A program made the translations under genes and the position numbers. The notes beneath the pieces are model-generated. The model was not told where the DNA came from and did not search any database. It was given only the letters and a program-made list of their open reading frames with translations. From Doris montereyensis (taxonomy: Eukaryota > Mollusca > Gastropoda > Nudibranchia > Dorididae): a stretch of 64,000 nucleotides of DNA. The DNA is taken from positions 5,001 through 69,000 of the forward strand of contig JAXRKP010001102.1 in the NCBI GenBank assembly GCA_037039925.1, read 5' to 3'. Positions 12,201 through 22,240 of this stretch are shown piece after piece; positions within the stretch are counted from its first letter, which is position 1; the number at the start of each line of letters is the position of its first letter.

Positions 12201-14472
12201 AGGCCCAGTAGGGGGGCCTTGAGGTGGCAGCCCCACCATCTACCTAGGGTTCAGTGGGCTAATCACCTGCTTATCCAAAACAAACAGATTCAAAGCAGTA
12301 CATATGATGATATACCCGGCTTGATCTCACGAAGACGAACATGGAAATGAACACGGATTGTGATTTTTGGAACATGGAATATTAGGGCAATAAATGGAAA
12401 AGAGTTAGAATCAAGAAAAAGATATCTTTGAAAACGATTTACAAATAGCTGCAGAGAATCTTAAACCAAACAGGAAATAATTATTTTAGGCGATTTAAAC
12501 GCTAGAGTAGGCAACAATATAGAAAGATCAGGAGGTTTAATGGGTAAAGAAGGAGAGACAACAACTTCTCTAAATTGAGATAGACTAATAGATTTTTGCC
12601 TAAAAGAATAACATGAAAATAGCCGACACCTTTTTTCCTCATAAAAATATCCACAAATATACAAGAGTAAATGAAGACATGTGAAAAGTCAATCAAAGAC
12701 TGTAATAGTTAGCAACTCCCTTTTTTACAATACAATGGATGCAAGAGTAAACAGGGGAGCTGAAATTATTAGTGACCATCACCTAGTGATTGCCAAAATA
12801 AGATTACTGACTGAAGAGAACAAACAGCATTTCTGTTACAAAGCTACTGAACTCAAAATAGAAGAACTAAGTAAACCAATAGTAAAACAGATATACCAAT
12901 CTAGGATAACAAGATTTATCAGTGAAAGACAGATGGATCTGAATGATAGCACAATAGAAGAAAAGTGGCAAATGTAATAAACACTCCTCAGTTGTACTGA
13001 AGAGGTCTGTGGTAGGAAACAAATTAAGAGAGATAGGAAAAGAACAGCATGGTTGAATGAGAATGTCAAGACTGAGATCAAAGAAAAAAGGATGCCTGGA
13101 AGAAATACTTGCAAACAGAGGCCAGAGGATAGGATAGATTATGTAAGTAAAAAAATTATTGCCGAAGAGGAAGTGAGGAAAGCAAAACAGGAACAATGGG
13201 AAGAGTTTGGACAAAGACTTCAAGAGAGCTATCATCAAGGAAATCAAAAGCTGTTCTGGGGGCAATGAAGAGCATGGGAAAGACTAAAGCATGCCCAATA
13301 CGACAAATTAAGAACGCCAGAGGAGAAATAATGAAAGAAGACAGTGAGTGAAATCATGGAAACATGGAGAAAGTATTTTCAACAATTACATAATCCCTCT
13401 AGAACATATGAAACAAAGAGTACAGATCAATTAGTAAGAGTAACTAGTAATCCAGTTGAGACAGCTGAAGATGTAGATATCTCAATGGAAGAAATCTAAA
13501 CAGCTATAAGAAAAGTGAAATCAGGAAAGGCCCCAGGAGCAGATCAAGTTTACCCAGAAATGATTGACAACCCAGGGAGAGAGGCAAACAAACTACTACA
13601 TGCATTATGCCAACAAGCATTGAAGTCCAAACATGTGCCAGACGACTGAAAAAAGAGAACGGTAGACAAGAAAGGATCAACTATGGAATGCTCAAACTAT
13701 AGAGGGATATCACTACTTAGCATACCAGGAAAAATGTATGCCAGGATACTGGAAATGAGACTAAGGAAAAGAGTAAAGAATCAGATTGAAGAACATCAGA
13801 GTGGATTTAGACCAGATAGAAGTGTGCAAGACCACTTATTTACAATTAGACAAATAATAGAAAAATTCCTTGAGAGAAACATGGACTTGCACATGAGTTT
13901 TATTGACTTAGAAAAGGCATTTGACACTGAAAGAACGAATTATAGCATTCCTTAAAAGAACACAATTTAGAGCAAAATTTACTAGAAGCCATTAAAAGCT
14001 ATTTACAATGAACCAACATTTGCAGTGAGAGTAGCTGGAAACGTATCGAAAGAATTTGATTAGATCTATAATTAATCACCAAAAGAAAATCGTTTTATTA
14101 CTTCTGAACAAATTCATGTTTTTCAGGTGCAATGAACCGCTTATGATGCAAACTATATACGAGAGAGGACCCATTGCAGTCAGCTTTGAAGTTCATGACG
14201 ACTTTGTGAATTACAAATCAGGAGTGTATCACCATGTTTTTAATGAGACTCTTCTTGGATTTAACCCTTTTCACATTACGAACCATGTTGTGCTAGTGGT
14301 AGGCTGGGGTTATGATAAAGATTCCGATCATGATTACTGGATTGTTAAAAACAGCTGGGGAGAGATGTGGGGTCTAGATGGATACTTCTGGATTAGACGA
14401 GGCAATGATGAATGTGGCATCGAGAGCATTGCCGTAGAGTCGACTCCCATATACACTTATGCCCGTAATTAA
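49..14472 (+). CDS. CTSC: Cathepsin C (dipeptidyl peptidase 1), whole gene, 8 exons
   Basis: Lysosomal cysteine exopeptidase of the C1A papain family that removes dipeptides from N-termini and, in vertebrates, activates granule serine proteases. Coding exons: 49-239, 2511-2608, 4059-4267, 6625-6762, 7431-7546, 7867-7998, 10325-10495, 14127-14472; all junctions are GT-AG and phases agree. The product is about 466 residues against 463 in human. A hydrophobic signal peptide (residues 1-28) precedes DTIANCTY, the start of the exclusion domain that restricts the enzyme to dipeptides. The mature domain carries SCGSCYAF (Cys256), NPFHITNH (His405) and YWIVKNSWG (Asn427), the same numbering as human apart from a two-residue shift at Cys. 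Two one-base indels (exon 1 surplus, exon 7 deficit) break the frame; see the exon entries. No other family fits, because the N-terminal exclusion domain is unique to cathepsin C. Whether the locus is functional or a decayed copy depends on those indels. Confidence 0.95.
985..1217 (-). repeat. tRNA-derived SINE C, minus copy
   Basis: On the minus strand the head has a box-A-like GTTCGGTTGGTAGCACGC and a perfect box B, GGTTCGATCC. The body continues to the AATGACACTAG and AACATGCCCCTTGCC region. It faces the + copy at 1262 head to head. Confidence 0.7.
1262..1455 (+). repeat. tRNA-derived SINE C, plus copy
   Basis: Head TAGCTCAGTTGGTAGCGCGC (box A) and a degenerate box B (AGTTTGATCC). The body matches the inverse of 985-1217. 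Confidence 0.7.
2511..2608 (+). CDS. CTSC: CTSC exon 2: exclusion domain strand
   Basis: The acceptor is TGTAG|AT. It encodes [16 protein letters not shown] and ends GPLSTI(RF), aligned with the human KKVVVYLQKLDTAYDD segment. Phase bookkeeping requires the donor TTT|GTATTT after 2608. A much better donor, CAG|GTTTGT, lies four bases upstream (end 2604) but leaves the frame of exon 3 one base out. Confidence 0.85.
3538..3830 (-). repeat. tRNA-derived SINE B (Ser/Leu-like head) in CTSC intron 2
   Basis: The minus-strand head contains the canonical box B GGTTCGAATCC and ends with GCCTCAAAGGAACTTTACTT. Homologous to the copies at 4464, 15590, 31450, 32780 and 46298. Confidence 0.75.
4059..4267 (+). 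CDS. CTSC: CTSC exon 3: core of exclusion domain
   Basis: Begins [17 protein letters not shown] and contains [17 protein letters not shown], the counterpart of human TGWVHDVLGRNWACFTG. The acceptor is TTTCAG, the donor CA|GTAAGT, ending in phase 2. Confidence 0.95.
4464..4578 (-). repeat. SINE B, 3' part only
   Basis: Matches the 3' third of SINE B (GTAAAGTTCCTTCAAGGC at the end, then CTGGTTTC and CACCTCCTGGACAGGA). It lacks the tRNA-like head. Confidence 0.65.
4590..4832 (-). repeat. tRNA-derived SINE G
   Basis: The minus-strand head reads GATAGCTCAGTCGATAGAG (box A) and GAGTTCGATTCCC (box B). The acceptor stem does not pair and no clear anticodon arm exists, so it is a SINE head and not a tRNA gene. 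The body resembles 49915-50045. Confidence 0.65.
4833..5815. other. CTSC intron 3, unassigned
   Basis: AT-rich intronic DNA. A 54-codon frame from 5088 to 5252 (+) is the only notable open frame. It resembles nothing I know and does not fit the CTSC phases. Confidence 0.5.
5816..6392. repeat. Diverged direct duplication in CTSC intron 3
   Basis: AAAACACAAACCCCAT, CATTAG and GCAAAAACAAAACTAAT-type blocks occur in the same order at about 5826-5966 and 6148-6390. The copies are diverged and AT-rich. No gene is evident. Confidence 0.45.
6625..6762 (+). CDS. CTSC: CTSC exon 4: end of exclusion domain and propeptide
   Basis: One base completes the Gln codon of exon 3. Then [20 protein letters not shown] and [12 protein letters not shown] follow, matching human FVKAINAIQKSWTA and RRSGGHSRKIPR. 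Donor CG|GTGAGA, phase 2. Confidence 0.95.
6905..7015 (-). repeat. Family E repeat, CTSC intron 4
   Basis: On the + strand it reads GATAGGTCCTGCTTC, then CATCTTGCTGTTTCCTCTAAT and GATGGACGG. It is a diverged inverse copy of the family E unit found in clusters near 23.8 and 33.5 kb. Confidence 0.55.
7138..7168 (+). repeat. SINE D tail fragment
   Basis: GGGGATGCAGACTATAAATC and CATCTTTAT-like end match the 3' end of the SINE D copy at 16760-17100. Confidence 0.5.
7431..7546 (+). CDS. CTSC: CTSC exon 5: propeptide to mature heavy chain junction
   Basis: Encodes [20 protein letters not shown], the start of the mature papain-like heavy chain (human [22 protein letters not shown]). Cleavage by analogy falls shortly before LPGHFDWR. 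Donor CAAG|GTAAAC, phase 1. Confidence 0.96.
7867..7998 (+). CDS. CTSC: CTSC exon 6: catalytic cysteine
   Basis: Encodes [20 protein letters not shown]. The second Cys of CGSC (residue 256) is the nucleophile. The glycosylation-like NNTQTP and the VECSEYSQG tail align with human NNSQTPI and VSCSQYAQG. Phase 1 at both ends. Confidence 0.97.
8275..8350 (-). repeat. SINE H head
   Basis: The minus strand shows a tRNA-like head (CATAGTAGTTAAGGC and TTTAAATCCC blocks), shared with 11640-11880. Only the head is recognisable. Confidence 0.4.
8705..9028 (-). repeat. tRNA-derived SINE D in CTSC intron 6
   Basis: On the minus strand a box-B-like GGTTCAATCC is followed by a body ending GGGGATACAGACTATAAATC. 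Homologous to 16760-17100 (+) and 41660-41980 (-). Confidence 0.65.
9837..9947. repeat. Tandem duplication, unit about 60 bp
   Basis: CTGTTTGCATGCTTGTTACA followed by TTTTCAT and CTTCTCACAACTAATAT occurs twice in direct order. Each copy is inside CTSC intron 6. Confidence 0.7.
10325..10495 (+). CDS. CTSC: CTSC exon 7: heavy chain, with a one-base deficit
   Basis: Encodes [20 protein letters not shown] and [19 protein letters not shown]. After the CGA codon (10438-10440) the family alignment continues only in another frame ([18 protein letters not shown]), so one base appears to be missing near 10441-10443. The unshifted frame reads [11 protein letters not shown], unlike any family member. 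Donor GG|GTAAGC, phase 2. Confidence 0.9.
10496..11639. other. CTSC intron 7, first part, unassigned
   Basis: AT-rich intronic DNA. A 113-codon minus frame (11210-11551) has no recognisable domain, and no splice-site or homology support. Confidence 0.5.
11640..11880 (-). repeat. tRNA-derived SINE H
   Basis: The minus-strand head GATGGCCTAGTACTTAAAGG resembles a Ser/Leu box A, followed by a degenerate box B. The body includes TGACAGTCTATATTCC. Confidence 0.5.
11995..14060 (+). mobile_element. RTE-like non-LTR retrotransposon copy, truncated at its 3' side (copy i)
   Basis: Begins with two 66-bp repeats (TTGCCTTGCAGGC...AAAATAAC) and a GGCAGCCCCACCATCTACC leader, apparently its 5' UTR. Then come an apurinic endonuclease-type domain ([20 protein letters not shown] and [10 protein letters not shown]) and the N-terminal half of the reverse transcriptase ([29 protein letters not shown]-type [11 protein letters not shown]). 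It is crossed by many stops and frameshifts and breaks off at AGNVSKEFD, before the catalytic FADD motif. Inserted in CTSC intron 7. It is dead as an element. Confidence 0.85.
14127..14472 (+). CDS. CTSC: CTSC exon 8: light chain with catalytic His and Asn
   Basis: Acceptor TTTTTCAG, then [20 protein letters not shown], His405 in [15 protein letters not shown] and Asn427 in [10 protein letters not shown], finishing [18 protein letters not shown] and TAA. It aligns over its full length with the human C-terminal exon. The LINE copy in intron 7 ends about 67 bp before this exon. Confidence 0.97.
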
Positions 14473-15575
14473 TATGCATAGTCAAGATTTTTTTACAAAG
14501 TGTGCATTTGTACGAGGGCAGACAATTATTTTTATTTTTAGAAGACTTTTTTTTGCAGTCAATAGAACTTTTTTCTCTTTCATTCTTGTCCCTTTCAAGC
14601 CTTTCTGTTACAAATCATTTTGAAATTTTTTTGAAGCCCTTATTTTAGGCAAATGCCTTTATGTACTTAAAGAAATATTATTAGATTTCCCCAATGGTGC
14701 GATTTTTAGAATTCATATAAAATTCTTCGCATACTGCCACACCAAAAGTTGGAATGTGCTGTTAATATAGATACTTTTTTATGGTTTTATTATATAATTT
14801 CAGTCATTATATTTTTTTTAATAACTTGAACCATGCTTGTTAGTAAACTTGGCGAATTTGATGAAACTAAAATTTACCTGCAATATTAAATATACTCAAC
14901 TACATTCCAATCATATCTTTTATACTTTTGTAATATAAAAACCATTATTAGTATATGAATCATTATCATTACTACTTATAGTTGTACTTTTATTATCATT
15001 TTCAACATTAATATTGTTGTTGTAAGACAATCGCCCTTGCTTTCTCTGTTAGCTGCACTTGCCTTAGTTTATAGACTGCACCCTTACTAGTTTTCATGTT
15101 TATCAAAAGATTTGTTTAACATCATATTTGTTGCTCTTAAAAACTGAAGGAGGAGAGTTCTGTAGCTTTTATTTAATTTCATAATGATGTAAACACTGTT
15201 ACGAGTTCCAAGCACAAGACCTAATTACTGCCACCTGACAGTGTTGGCTATTTCAGGTGTGATCAGCTACCTCTTTTGTAACTCCCACTCCAGCCCTGTT
15301 CTCTTTTTTCTTTTTTTAAAATTATTTTCAATTCTTTTATTTTGTTGCAGTTACCATCACTTTTCTCCTCCAATCTTGAAAGGGTAAAGTCAAGGATCAG
15401 GATCAAATCCATTTGTATGCAAGCGAATTAGAGGCTGGACTTTCTTTTTATAACGGTTGTCCTTGATCTCTTTGTAGCATGTTACTAATGTTAGGATATG
15501 TTACAAGTCCAAAGCCCAAAGTAAAACGCTACAAAAGCAAAAGTACAGAAAAGGGTAACGGTACTTTGAAACATT
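14473..15575. other. CTSC 3' flank
   Basis: AT-rich, presumably 3' UTR and spacer. I see no open frame or repeat family here. Confidence 0.6.
14885..14890 (+). promoter_or_regulatory. Possible CTSC polyadenylation hexamer ATTAAA
   Basis: An ATTAAA variant lies about 410 bases after the CTSC stop in AT-rich sequence. No AATAAA occurs closer on the + strand. Hexamers of this kind occur by chance in such DNA, so the call is weak. Confidence 0.25.
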
Positions 15576-15589
15576 GAGATATTGTACAT

Positions 15590-15870
15590 AGAGAGCTAGG
15601 ATTTATCCTAGTTTAGACAGCAATTAAAAGTGGAACAGATAATGTGATACATGTAGAACTGTAATATCATCACCTGGACAAAATGCTGGTCCGCCATGAA
15701 CTTTACCTCCCAGCTCATACTAGTCATACTATACTGGTACTCATTGGCCAGTGGCTGGTCTAGTGAAGGAAAATGTGTTGTGTATCTCTCTCAAGGGAAA
15801 GGCACAACAAGTTGTCTGACTGACATCCTCATGACCTTCATTCCTTCAGTCCAACAGTCTATGTCTAGAC
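15590..15870 (-). repeat. SINE B, degenerate
   Basis: Shares GGAAAATGTGTG, TCATCACCTGGACAAAATGCT and the general order of the 3538-3830 copy. A 78-codon open frame here (15696-15932) is a by-product. Confidence 0.5.
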
Positions 15871-16094
15871 CACTAGTGCACTTATTTAGGATAACGAATA
15901 AGGTAGTTCTGGTAATGAATGGACAGGAATGATTTAAAACACTATGTCTAATGCACCTTTCTGCTTTTAAGTCGTGTGAGATTCACAAGGTTCATAATCA
16001 GATACTTTGTTATCTTGCAATGCAAATCCTTCTATTTACTATTGTTTTGATGTTTTGATTTAAAGTAGCTTATTGCCACTGAGTGATAGATGTA

Positions 16095-16620
16095 CAGTCA
16101 CATCTCAATAGTCCGGACTTTGATAATCCGGATGTCTCGATAATCCGAACAGATGAGGAGGATGTATTTTTTCTTCTTTATTTGGACCAGACAATTCTGG
16201 ATCTGAACACCTAATTTTAGAACAAATTATTACAATACATGTATAGAGAGTTTATGCTTCGATAAACTGAATATTCAAGTGCTCGAGATAGTCTAAACAG
16301 TCCATACACCACTTCAGCCATACAGTTTAGCAACATGGAGTCACAGCCAATTGACTGGCGTGTCACATTGCCCAGGCAGACAGATGAGCGTGGGTGGGTG
16401 TCAGGTCAACCCGGACACAAAGCATCTATCCGTGTGCCTGGGAAAATATTCAATGTATATGTGCCCTGTAAAATGGACTAGGCCTACATTACTGTAAGTT
16501 CTGAGGCCTTTTGCGGAGTCACAGAGTGTCTCTTTGATCGACGATTCGATAATCCAGATGTCTGAATAATCTGAACAAATTGCTCGGAACAGAGGTGTTT
16601 GGACTATTAAGACGTGACTG
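16095..16620. mobile_element. TA-flanked pogo-like MITE, 526 bp
   Basis: The left end CAGTCACATCTCAATAGTCC and the inverted right end CAGTCACGTCTTAATAGTCC differ at two positions and are flanked by TA on both sides. Subterminal GATAATCCGGATGTC words are repeated near both ends. There is no coding capacity, so it is a non-autonomous element. Confidence 0.85.
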
Positions 16621-16759
16621 TAGATGTAGTTTATGGTAACATTTTAATTAGAGCAATTGGTTTTACAAATTTACAGGTCTATTGATATAATAGGGCCTGA
16701 AATCATCTACTGTTGTTGCTCTTTTATTTATTTATGTACCGGTACATTTTGTTCTTAAT

Positions 16760-17100
16760 CGGAGGCATTGTAGTGAAACCGTAGTGTTGTGAGTTTGTAA
16801 CCACATTGACACTGGTTCAAACAGCATGGCTGGCCCAGGTGTTTTTTCACAACATATACTTTTAGGAAGGGTACTTCACTCTGCTTTTCTCACTTCACCT
16901 AGGTGTGAATGAGTACCCATCTGTACGTAGAGAAAGATCTTGTCAGAGTGTAAGTATGAAGTGCCTAACAGGCTGCAGTACTGTCCTGTATATTCCACAG
17001 AGAGTTGAAGACTGAATGAAATGGCCTGCTGGGGAACAAATGATCTATAATCGGTGAGCCTGCATTTGCGTGGGGATACAGACTATAAATCCATCTTTAT
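16760..17100 (+). repeat. tRNA-derived SINE D
   Basis: Head with GGTTCAAAC as box B, body with CTAGGTGTGAATGAGTACCC and CTAACAGGCTGCAG, tail GGGATACAGACTATAAATCC. Best copy of the family in the window. Confidence 0.7.
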
Positions 17101-17621
17101 ATTTATAATAATAATGTTAAACATAAACAGAAGATTCTTTTTTTGAATGACTAAAGATCGTATGGGTTACTGTAGTAGGCTTTTTGTTTCTGATTCTGAG
17201 GTTCCAAAAAATGGCTGAGTCATTGCGGAAAGAATCTTCAAATTATTTTATGGCTAAAAAAATCAGCTGATTTGCAAAGTCCTTGTTGCCATAACTATGT
17301 GTCTGTAGTCTCTACTTTACTTTGTAATGCTATTATGACTATGATTGAATTATGATAAATTATGACCTTTCTTAATCAGACAATTTGTTTCATGTAGTGT
17401 CTTAAGTTGAATGATTTGTGATGAAATTGACAGAGAATTAAAATATCTATTAAACAAAAGAGTTGTTGGGTTTTCCTTTTTATTTATTTGATTGATTTAT
17501 GTTTTGATTTTGTTGCTGTTGGGTTACAGAGTTTTTTTGTTCGCTTGTTAAACAGTTTAAGTTTATTGAATTTTTTTTTTAATTAGATGAAGTATATCAA
17601 CACTCAATCAATTTATTTCTT

Positions 17622-17740
17622 TGAAATTGACCCCGTCCACCATTGCGGTGATCTCAGCGTGATTTAAGAGGTAACAGCAAGATGAAAGATAAGCGAAAGA
17701 AGTAAGACCTACCAGCAGCCCCACCACCCGCCCACCACTC
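17622..17740 (+). repeat. Family E repeat
   Basis: Reads GACCCCGTCCACCATTGCGG, TGATCTCAGCGTGATTTAAG and ends GACCTACCAGCAGCCCC. Unclassified short repeat with at least a dozen copies in this window. Confidence 0.75.
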
Positions 17741-18228
17741 AATCAACCTAAAGATCATAATACTAAGATAAAATATTAATATTGTGTATTGTAAGTAACT
17801 TGTCGAGTGTATTATGGCATTTATAATAAATGCACCGATTTTAGGCCTACAATTTAATTTGGTGATCTTTTTGACGATGATAAACAACATTAGGATAATT
17901 ATATCCTCAAACTGGATCTATAGGGAAAACTTTACGCTCCAAAGTCCTTGGAATCAGTAAATATATTTACATACATAAATAAATATGGTATAGTGAGTAA
18001 GACAGCATTTCAGAGTTAAAGATTGAAAACAAGATCAAAAACAAAACTGAATAGAACAGAACAGTATAAATGTATTTTTAAACATTCTCCTCCATCTTTC
18101 CTGTGGATGTAATCTACCAATTAAACACTGTATATAAATAACAAAAGGATGAAACTTTCAGTACCTGGAAAGGACTTGGCATTCACAAAAAGTACTTCAT
18201 AAAGGTATGTGGATGATTGTCAGGATCT

Positions 18229-18415
18229 GATAGTAGATCCTAAATCTTTCCTTTCAGTTTCACGTCTTCTATCTTGCTATTTCCTTTTACAGTGGAATCT
18301 CTCTAATCGGGAACTCTCAGTGGATTGTAAAATCGTCCGTTTGCCGGGTTTCCCGATTTCCGGGGACCTAGGGATTTTGGTTTTCCCTCAGCAGTTTGAG
18401 GTACCGAAGCCCTTC
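18229..18415. repeat. Family E fragment interrupted by a pogo-like end
   Basis: 18229-18288 is an inverse family E piece (TTTCCTTTCAGTTTCACG, CTATCTTGCTATTTCC). It stops at a TA where ACAGTGGAATCTCTCTAATC begins, the terminus also seen at 825 and, inverted, at 2013. The rest of the E unit is not found beyond it. Confidence 0.55.
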
Positions 18416-18857
18416 TGTGAGAGGTAAAATGCAGAATTAGATAAACAAGTAGCCACAGGACAAGTAGATTTGATCAAAACAAAGATGGCATTCATCAGAG
18501 ATGTCACTTCGTTGGATGGTAGAACTTAATCAAGAAGGCATGGTGAATCGTTTAAATCTCCCCAAGTGTTCACCCTTGTGATTGACAGGTTAGGTGGGCA
18601 GTAAAAGAATATAACTGCACAAGTCTACTTTCTAAGCGTCGCCCCATGTCAGCACCGTATTATATTGCAAGGTGGACAAGCATGGATTGGCTCTATGCCT
18701 GCTTTCATACCTTCATAATGAGATCACCATATGATAATATGGTAGACAGAGTATTAGTAGAGGTAGCAGCAGCAGCTGTTCCTCCTCCTCCTACTTACAT
18801 TTTTGATGCTTTAGTATTGTTTCTACAACATCATCATGGGGCAAATGATGGGTATTG

Positions 18858-19290
18858 CAGGTAGGTCCTACTTTCCTTTCACTTTCTTTCATCTCTTTCT
18901 TTTTAATTTTGCTCTTTCTTGTTAATTCACATTGAGATCACTGCATGATGGACAAGGTAAATTTCAGTGAAAGATTTTGCATTCTTATCAATTGTGAGAA
19001 TATGATGATCTTGATATTGATAATATGCTTGAGATTGTTAGATAATCTTATTTTCTCCTTTCTTATATTACATAGGTGTATTATTACCACATGTATTATT
19101 CTTATTCTTATTCTGTAATTATTACTACTATAATTAGAGTGGCTGGCGGGTTGTACTGGTAGGTCCTAATTCATTCCTTTCACTTTCACTCTTTCATATA
19201 TCTTTCACTTTCGTCTTGCTACATGTATTTCCTCTGAATTTGCCCTGAGATTACTGCATACTGTGGATAGGGTACATTTTAGTGAAACAA
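18858..19290 (-). repeat. Two family E copies
   Basis: Two inverse copies at about 18858-18985 and 19155-19290. Both start with GTAGGTCCTA and include TTTCCTTTCACTTTC and a GAGAT(C/T)ACTGCAT block. Confidence 0.7.
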
Positions 19291-19610
19291 AACAAAAAAA
19301 TCTTTACACAGAGAATTTTTCACATTGCATCTTGAGAAAACCATAGTAGGACATCCACCGGAATAAATAGAGGTGTGTCTGGGTTTTCTATACAAGTGCA
19401 AGATTACGCTGTTACATGTATTTTCTGCTTATCTATAATGTAATAACTGTGGCACCAACTCACAAGTGAATTCGAATCATAGACAGATCCAATCATGGAT
19501 GTGCTTTCCAAAGCCACGAATTGTCGAAAGTGAGTAAGTGACTAGACTTAATATTATGTATTAACTATTATGTGTAAAATTTAGGAGGCAATTTAGAGTG
19601 ATTATTTGGG

Positions 19611-19935
19611 TCATGTGGCCCAAATTTCCCCACCAGCTATATGGGTTATGTTGATATTTTCAGCCAATGAGAGAGCTGCTTAATCTCTGATAAACACACC
19701 TATTCAAAATCACTGAAAACGTCGTCACGATACAGACACTTTCACACGTCATTTTAGCGAGGAAAAACGTTTGTAATTAATAATTGCTGGGAAGATTTTC
19801 AGACAACATTGAAATTTACAGCAGGATTAGAGATAAGAGTTAGGGTTGGGGTGGTTGGGGGCTAGCGTTAGGTATTGTGATCTAAACATTTTCAGTCTCA
19901 CTTATTAGCTGGTGGGGTTGTGTGGGCCATGTGAG
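19611..19935. mobile_element. MITE-like element with TIRs ending in CCCCACCAGCTA
   Basis: TCATGTGGCCCAAATTTCCC at the left and, inverted, TCACATGGCCCACACAACCC at the right, both followed by CACCAGCTA. There is no coding frame. A partial match to the end lies at 21028. Confidence 0.6.
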
Positions 19936-22100
19936 TTCCGAAGTTGGGAACGCATGTAAAATTTTAAAAACCAACTGTGATCAGTTCAACTCAATCATAA
20001 ATCAATTGTAAAAAAAGTGATAAAACTTACATTATTATAGTGAGTATTAATTTTGTCAATAACAAACTATTTATGCAACTTTTTTTCTGACCAAATAGTT
20101 AGTTCTCAACTTATTTTACCCACCGTTGTGTCAACAAACTCAACGTAAGTAAGTCCTTCGCTAGATCTAGAATCTTGATCTAAAAAAATCTAAGGTGTAA
20201 TATCAAATTTTCAGGCCTTGTTAAAAAAAAGATGTATAATATATTACGGCAGGGCTATGGATAGGGTTAGGGACAGTGGTGAAGCTAGGCATGTGAGAGA
20301 CATGTGGCTGATTTTCATGAGTTTTTGTCACATATTAATGCAAATAACTGTTATACAATGTAGATCTAGATCTATAAGCTATACAAAATATTGCTCAGAT
20401 CATCTCATGCTTTTCATCTCTACTGAGAAAGTTCAAATTTATACTTAAGACTAACAAGAGGTGGTCAGCGTAATTCACATCTCACACTCATACTACAAGT
20501 ACTACAAGTGAGCAAAACTAGATCTAGATCTAGGCAAACTAACGGTAAATTGTCAGAGGCCGAAAAACCTTTCTTTTTCTTGTTTATAGTCCTTCTCTAA
20601 CTGTCTCGCTTGCCAAGAGTTCGCCTTTGTCAAGTTGGAGCCAGACCTAAGCCTCCCTATTAATATTATGAACGCTCCGGGCCAGACGTTACTAGATCTA
20701 GGTCACTGGGCCAGCCTTGAAAACCTCTCGCTCTCATGTGCGTATCGGCCAAATTTCGGCATGCACTATACCACGATAAAAAAAACGTTGATTACTCAAG
20801 GGTACTCTGCACCTATTTGAAAAGCATTGTGCTTCAGCCCCAACACCAGCATTTTTAGCCATGGTACCTGTACCGATGATGATCTTCTCTCTATCTCATG
20901 TACATGGATCACATTATCTAGGACGATACCCTTTTAGAGCCCTATGGGAAGGCCCATGGGGAAAATATTGTGATAGATCTAAAAAAAAAGTTAATCTTAC
21001 ACAGCCCAAATAGCTAAAGGGTTTAGTTGGGCCACATGCACCAAATGTCCCTCCCCAATCTAATAATAGTCTATTGCTGTATACTTTGTTGTCTTGAGAC
21101 TATCAACAACGAACCCGTTTGTTCCTATCAATTTAACTTATATATAAGTGTAATGGGCACGGTGTACTGAGTTGAAATATGTCATTTTTTTCCTGCCGCT
21201 TCCGGTTGCCATGGAAACGGCAGCCATCTTGGATTTTGCCCCCAAATTTCACAAAGTTCAATATCGATAGGCTTTTTCATTTTTTAACAAATTCCTTTCA
21301 TACTTGGCATACACCTTTTTTGATACAATATCTAAATTTTATCACATCGGATTTTTGTTTCATTAGTAAGTTTTGATTTTATGAATTTTTGAAAATAGCA
21401 TGAGAGCAACCAAAAATATACATAAATATTGTACAAAAATTCAATTTTTCAAAAACTATAATACATAGCACAAAAATCATCTGATTAATTTTTTTGTTTT
21501 CCCCATCCATCATCCATACCAAATTTCATGAAGATACGTTGAGAAATAAAAAAGTAGTTAGGAAATAATGAACAAAAAAGGACATTTTTGAGAAAATATT
21601 TTTCTCTTATTTTCTGTTATTTGAATACATTGTTCTCTCATAAACCAAAGAAAAGAGTAAAATAATACTTTGAAACATCATAAAACCTTGAAAGGCTCTC
21701 AACTACTTCTTATTAACAGTTTCAAGTGCACCAGCACCTTTTCATTAATTTTGAGAAGGTGCCTTTTTAATAAGTTCGCGGAATATGTTCCGTATTTTCC
21801 AGCCGCTATAAGACAATGTTCATAATAGATCCTCAAATAAGGTTGTTTTGGATAGCGTATATTGTGACGATCAAAATGAGTACCAACTTGCCGTACTTTA
21901 GATAATATTTCTAGCTTTTATTGTATAATATCTGTGTTGAAAAATAGGCCTGTATCGTTTTTTTTTAAATTGTATAAATTCAAAGAACCGATACAAAGCT
22001 TCTTTTAAGGTATCATTATGACGGGAACGAACTTTTCTATCGACTAGTATAATAGACTAGATTTGTCCCATTTTCAGTAAAATGGCATTCCCAGAACCCG
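19936..22100. other. Spacer with a repeat module
   Basis: Gene-free. 21190-21260 carries GGTTGCCATGGAAACGGCAG and CCATCTTGGATTTTG followed by several hundred AT-rich bases; a similar start occurs at 45560. A 61-codon frame at 20635-20820 has no recognisable content. Confidence 0.5.
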
Positions 22101-22104
22101 CCCC

Positions 22105-22240
22105 CCTCCTTAAAACCACAGGCGGTTGGCGGATTCTATTTCTTTTCATTCCTTCTTTCACTTATCTTTCATCTTGCTGTTTCCTCTTAATTCACATGAG
22201 ATCACCGCAATGGTGGACGGGGTGAATTTCAATGAAACAA
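22105..22240 (-). repeat. Family E repeat
   Basis: Inverse copy: GGCGGTTGGCGGATTC, CATCTTGCTGTTTCCTCTTA, GATCACCGCAATGGTGGACG. This copy is close to the consensus. Confidence 0.75.

Noticed and set aside
15696..15932. 78-codon frame with a hydrophobic start, secreted-peptide-like
   Set aside because: It lies within a degenerate SINE B copy.
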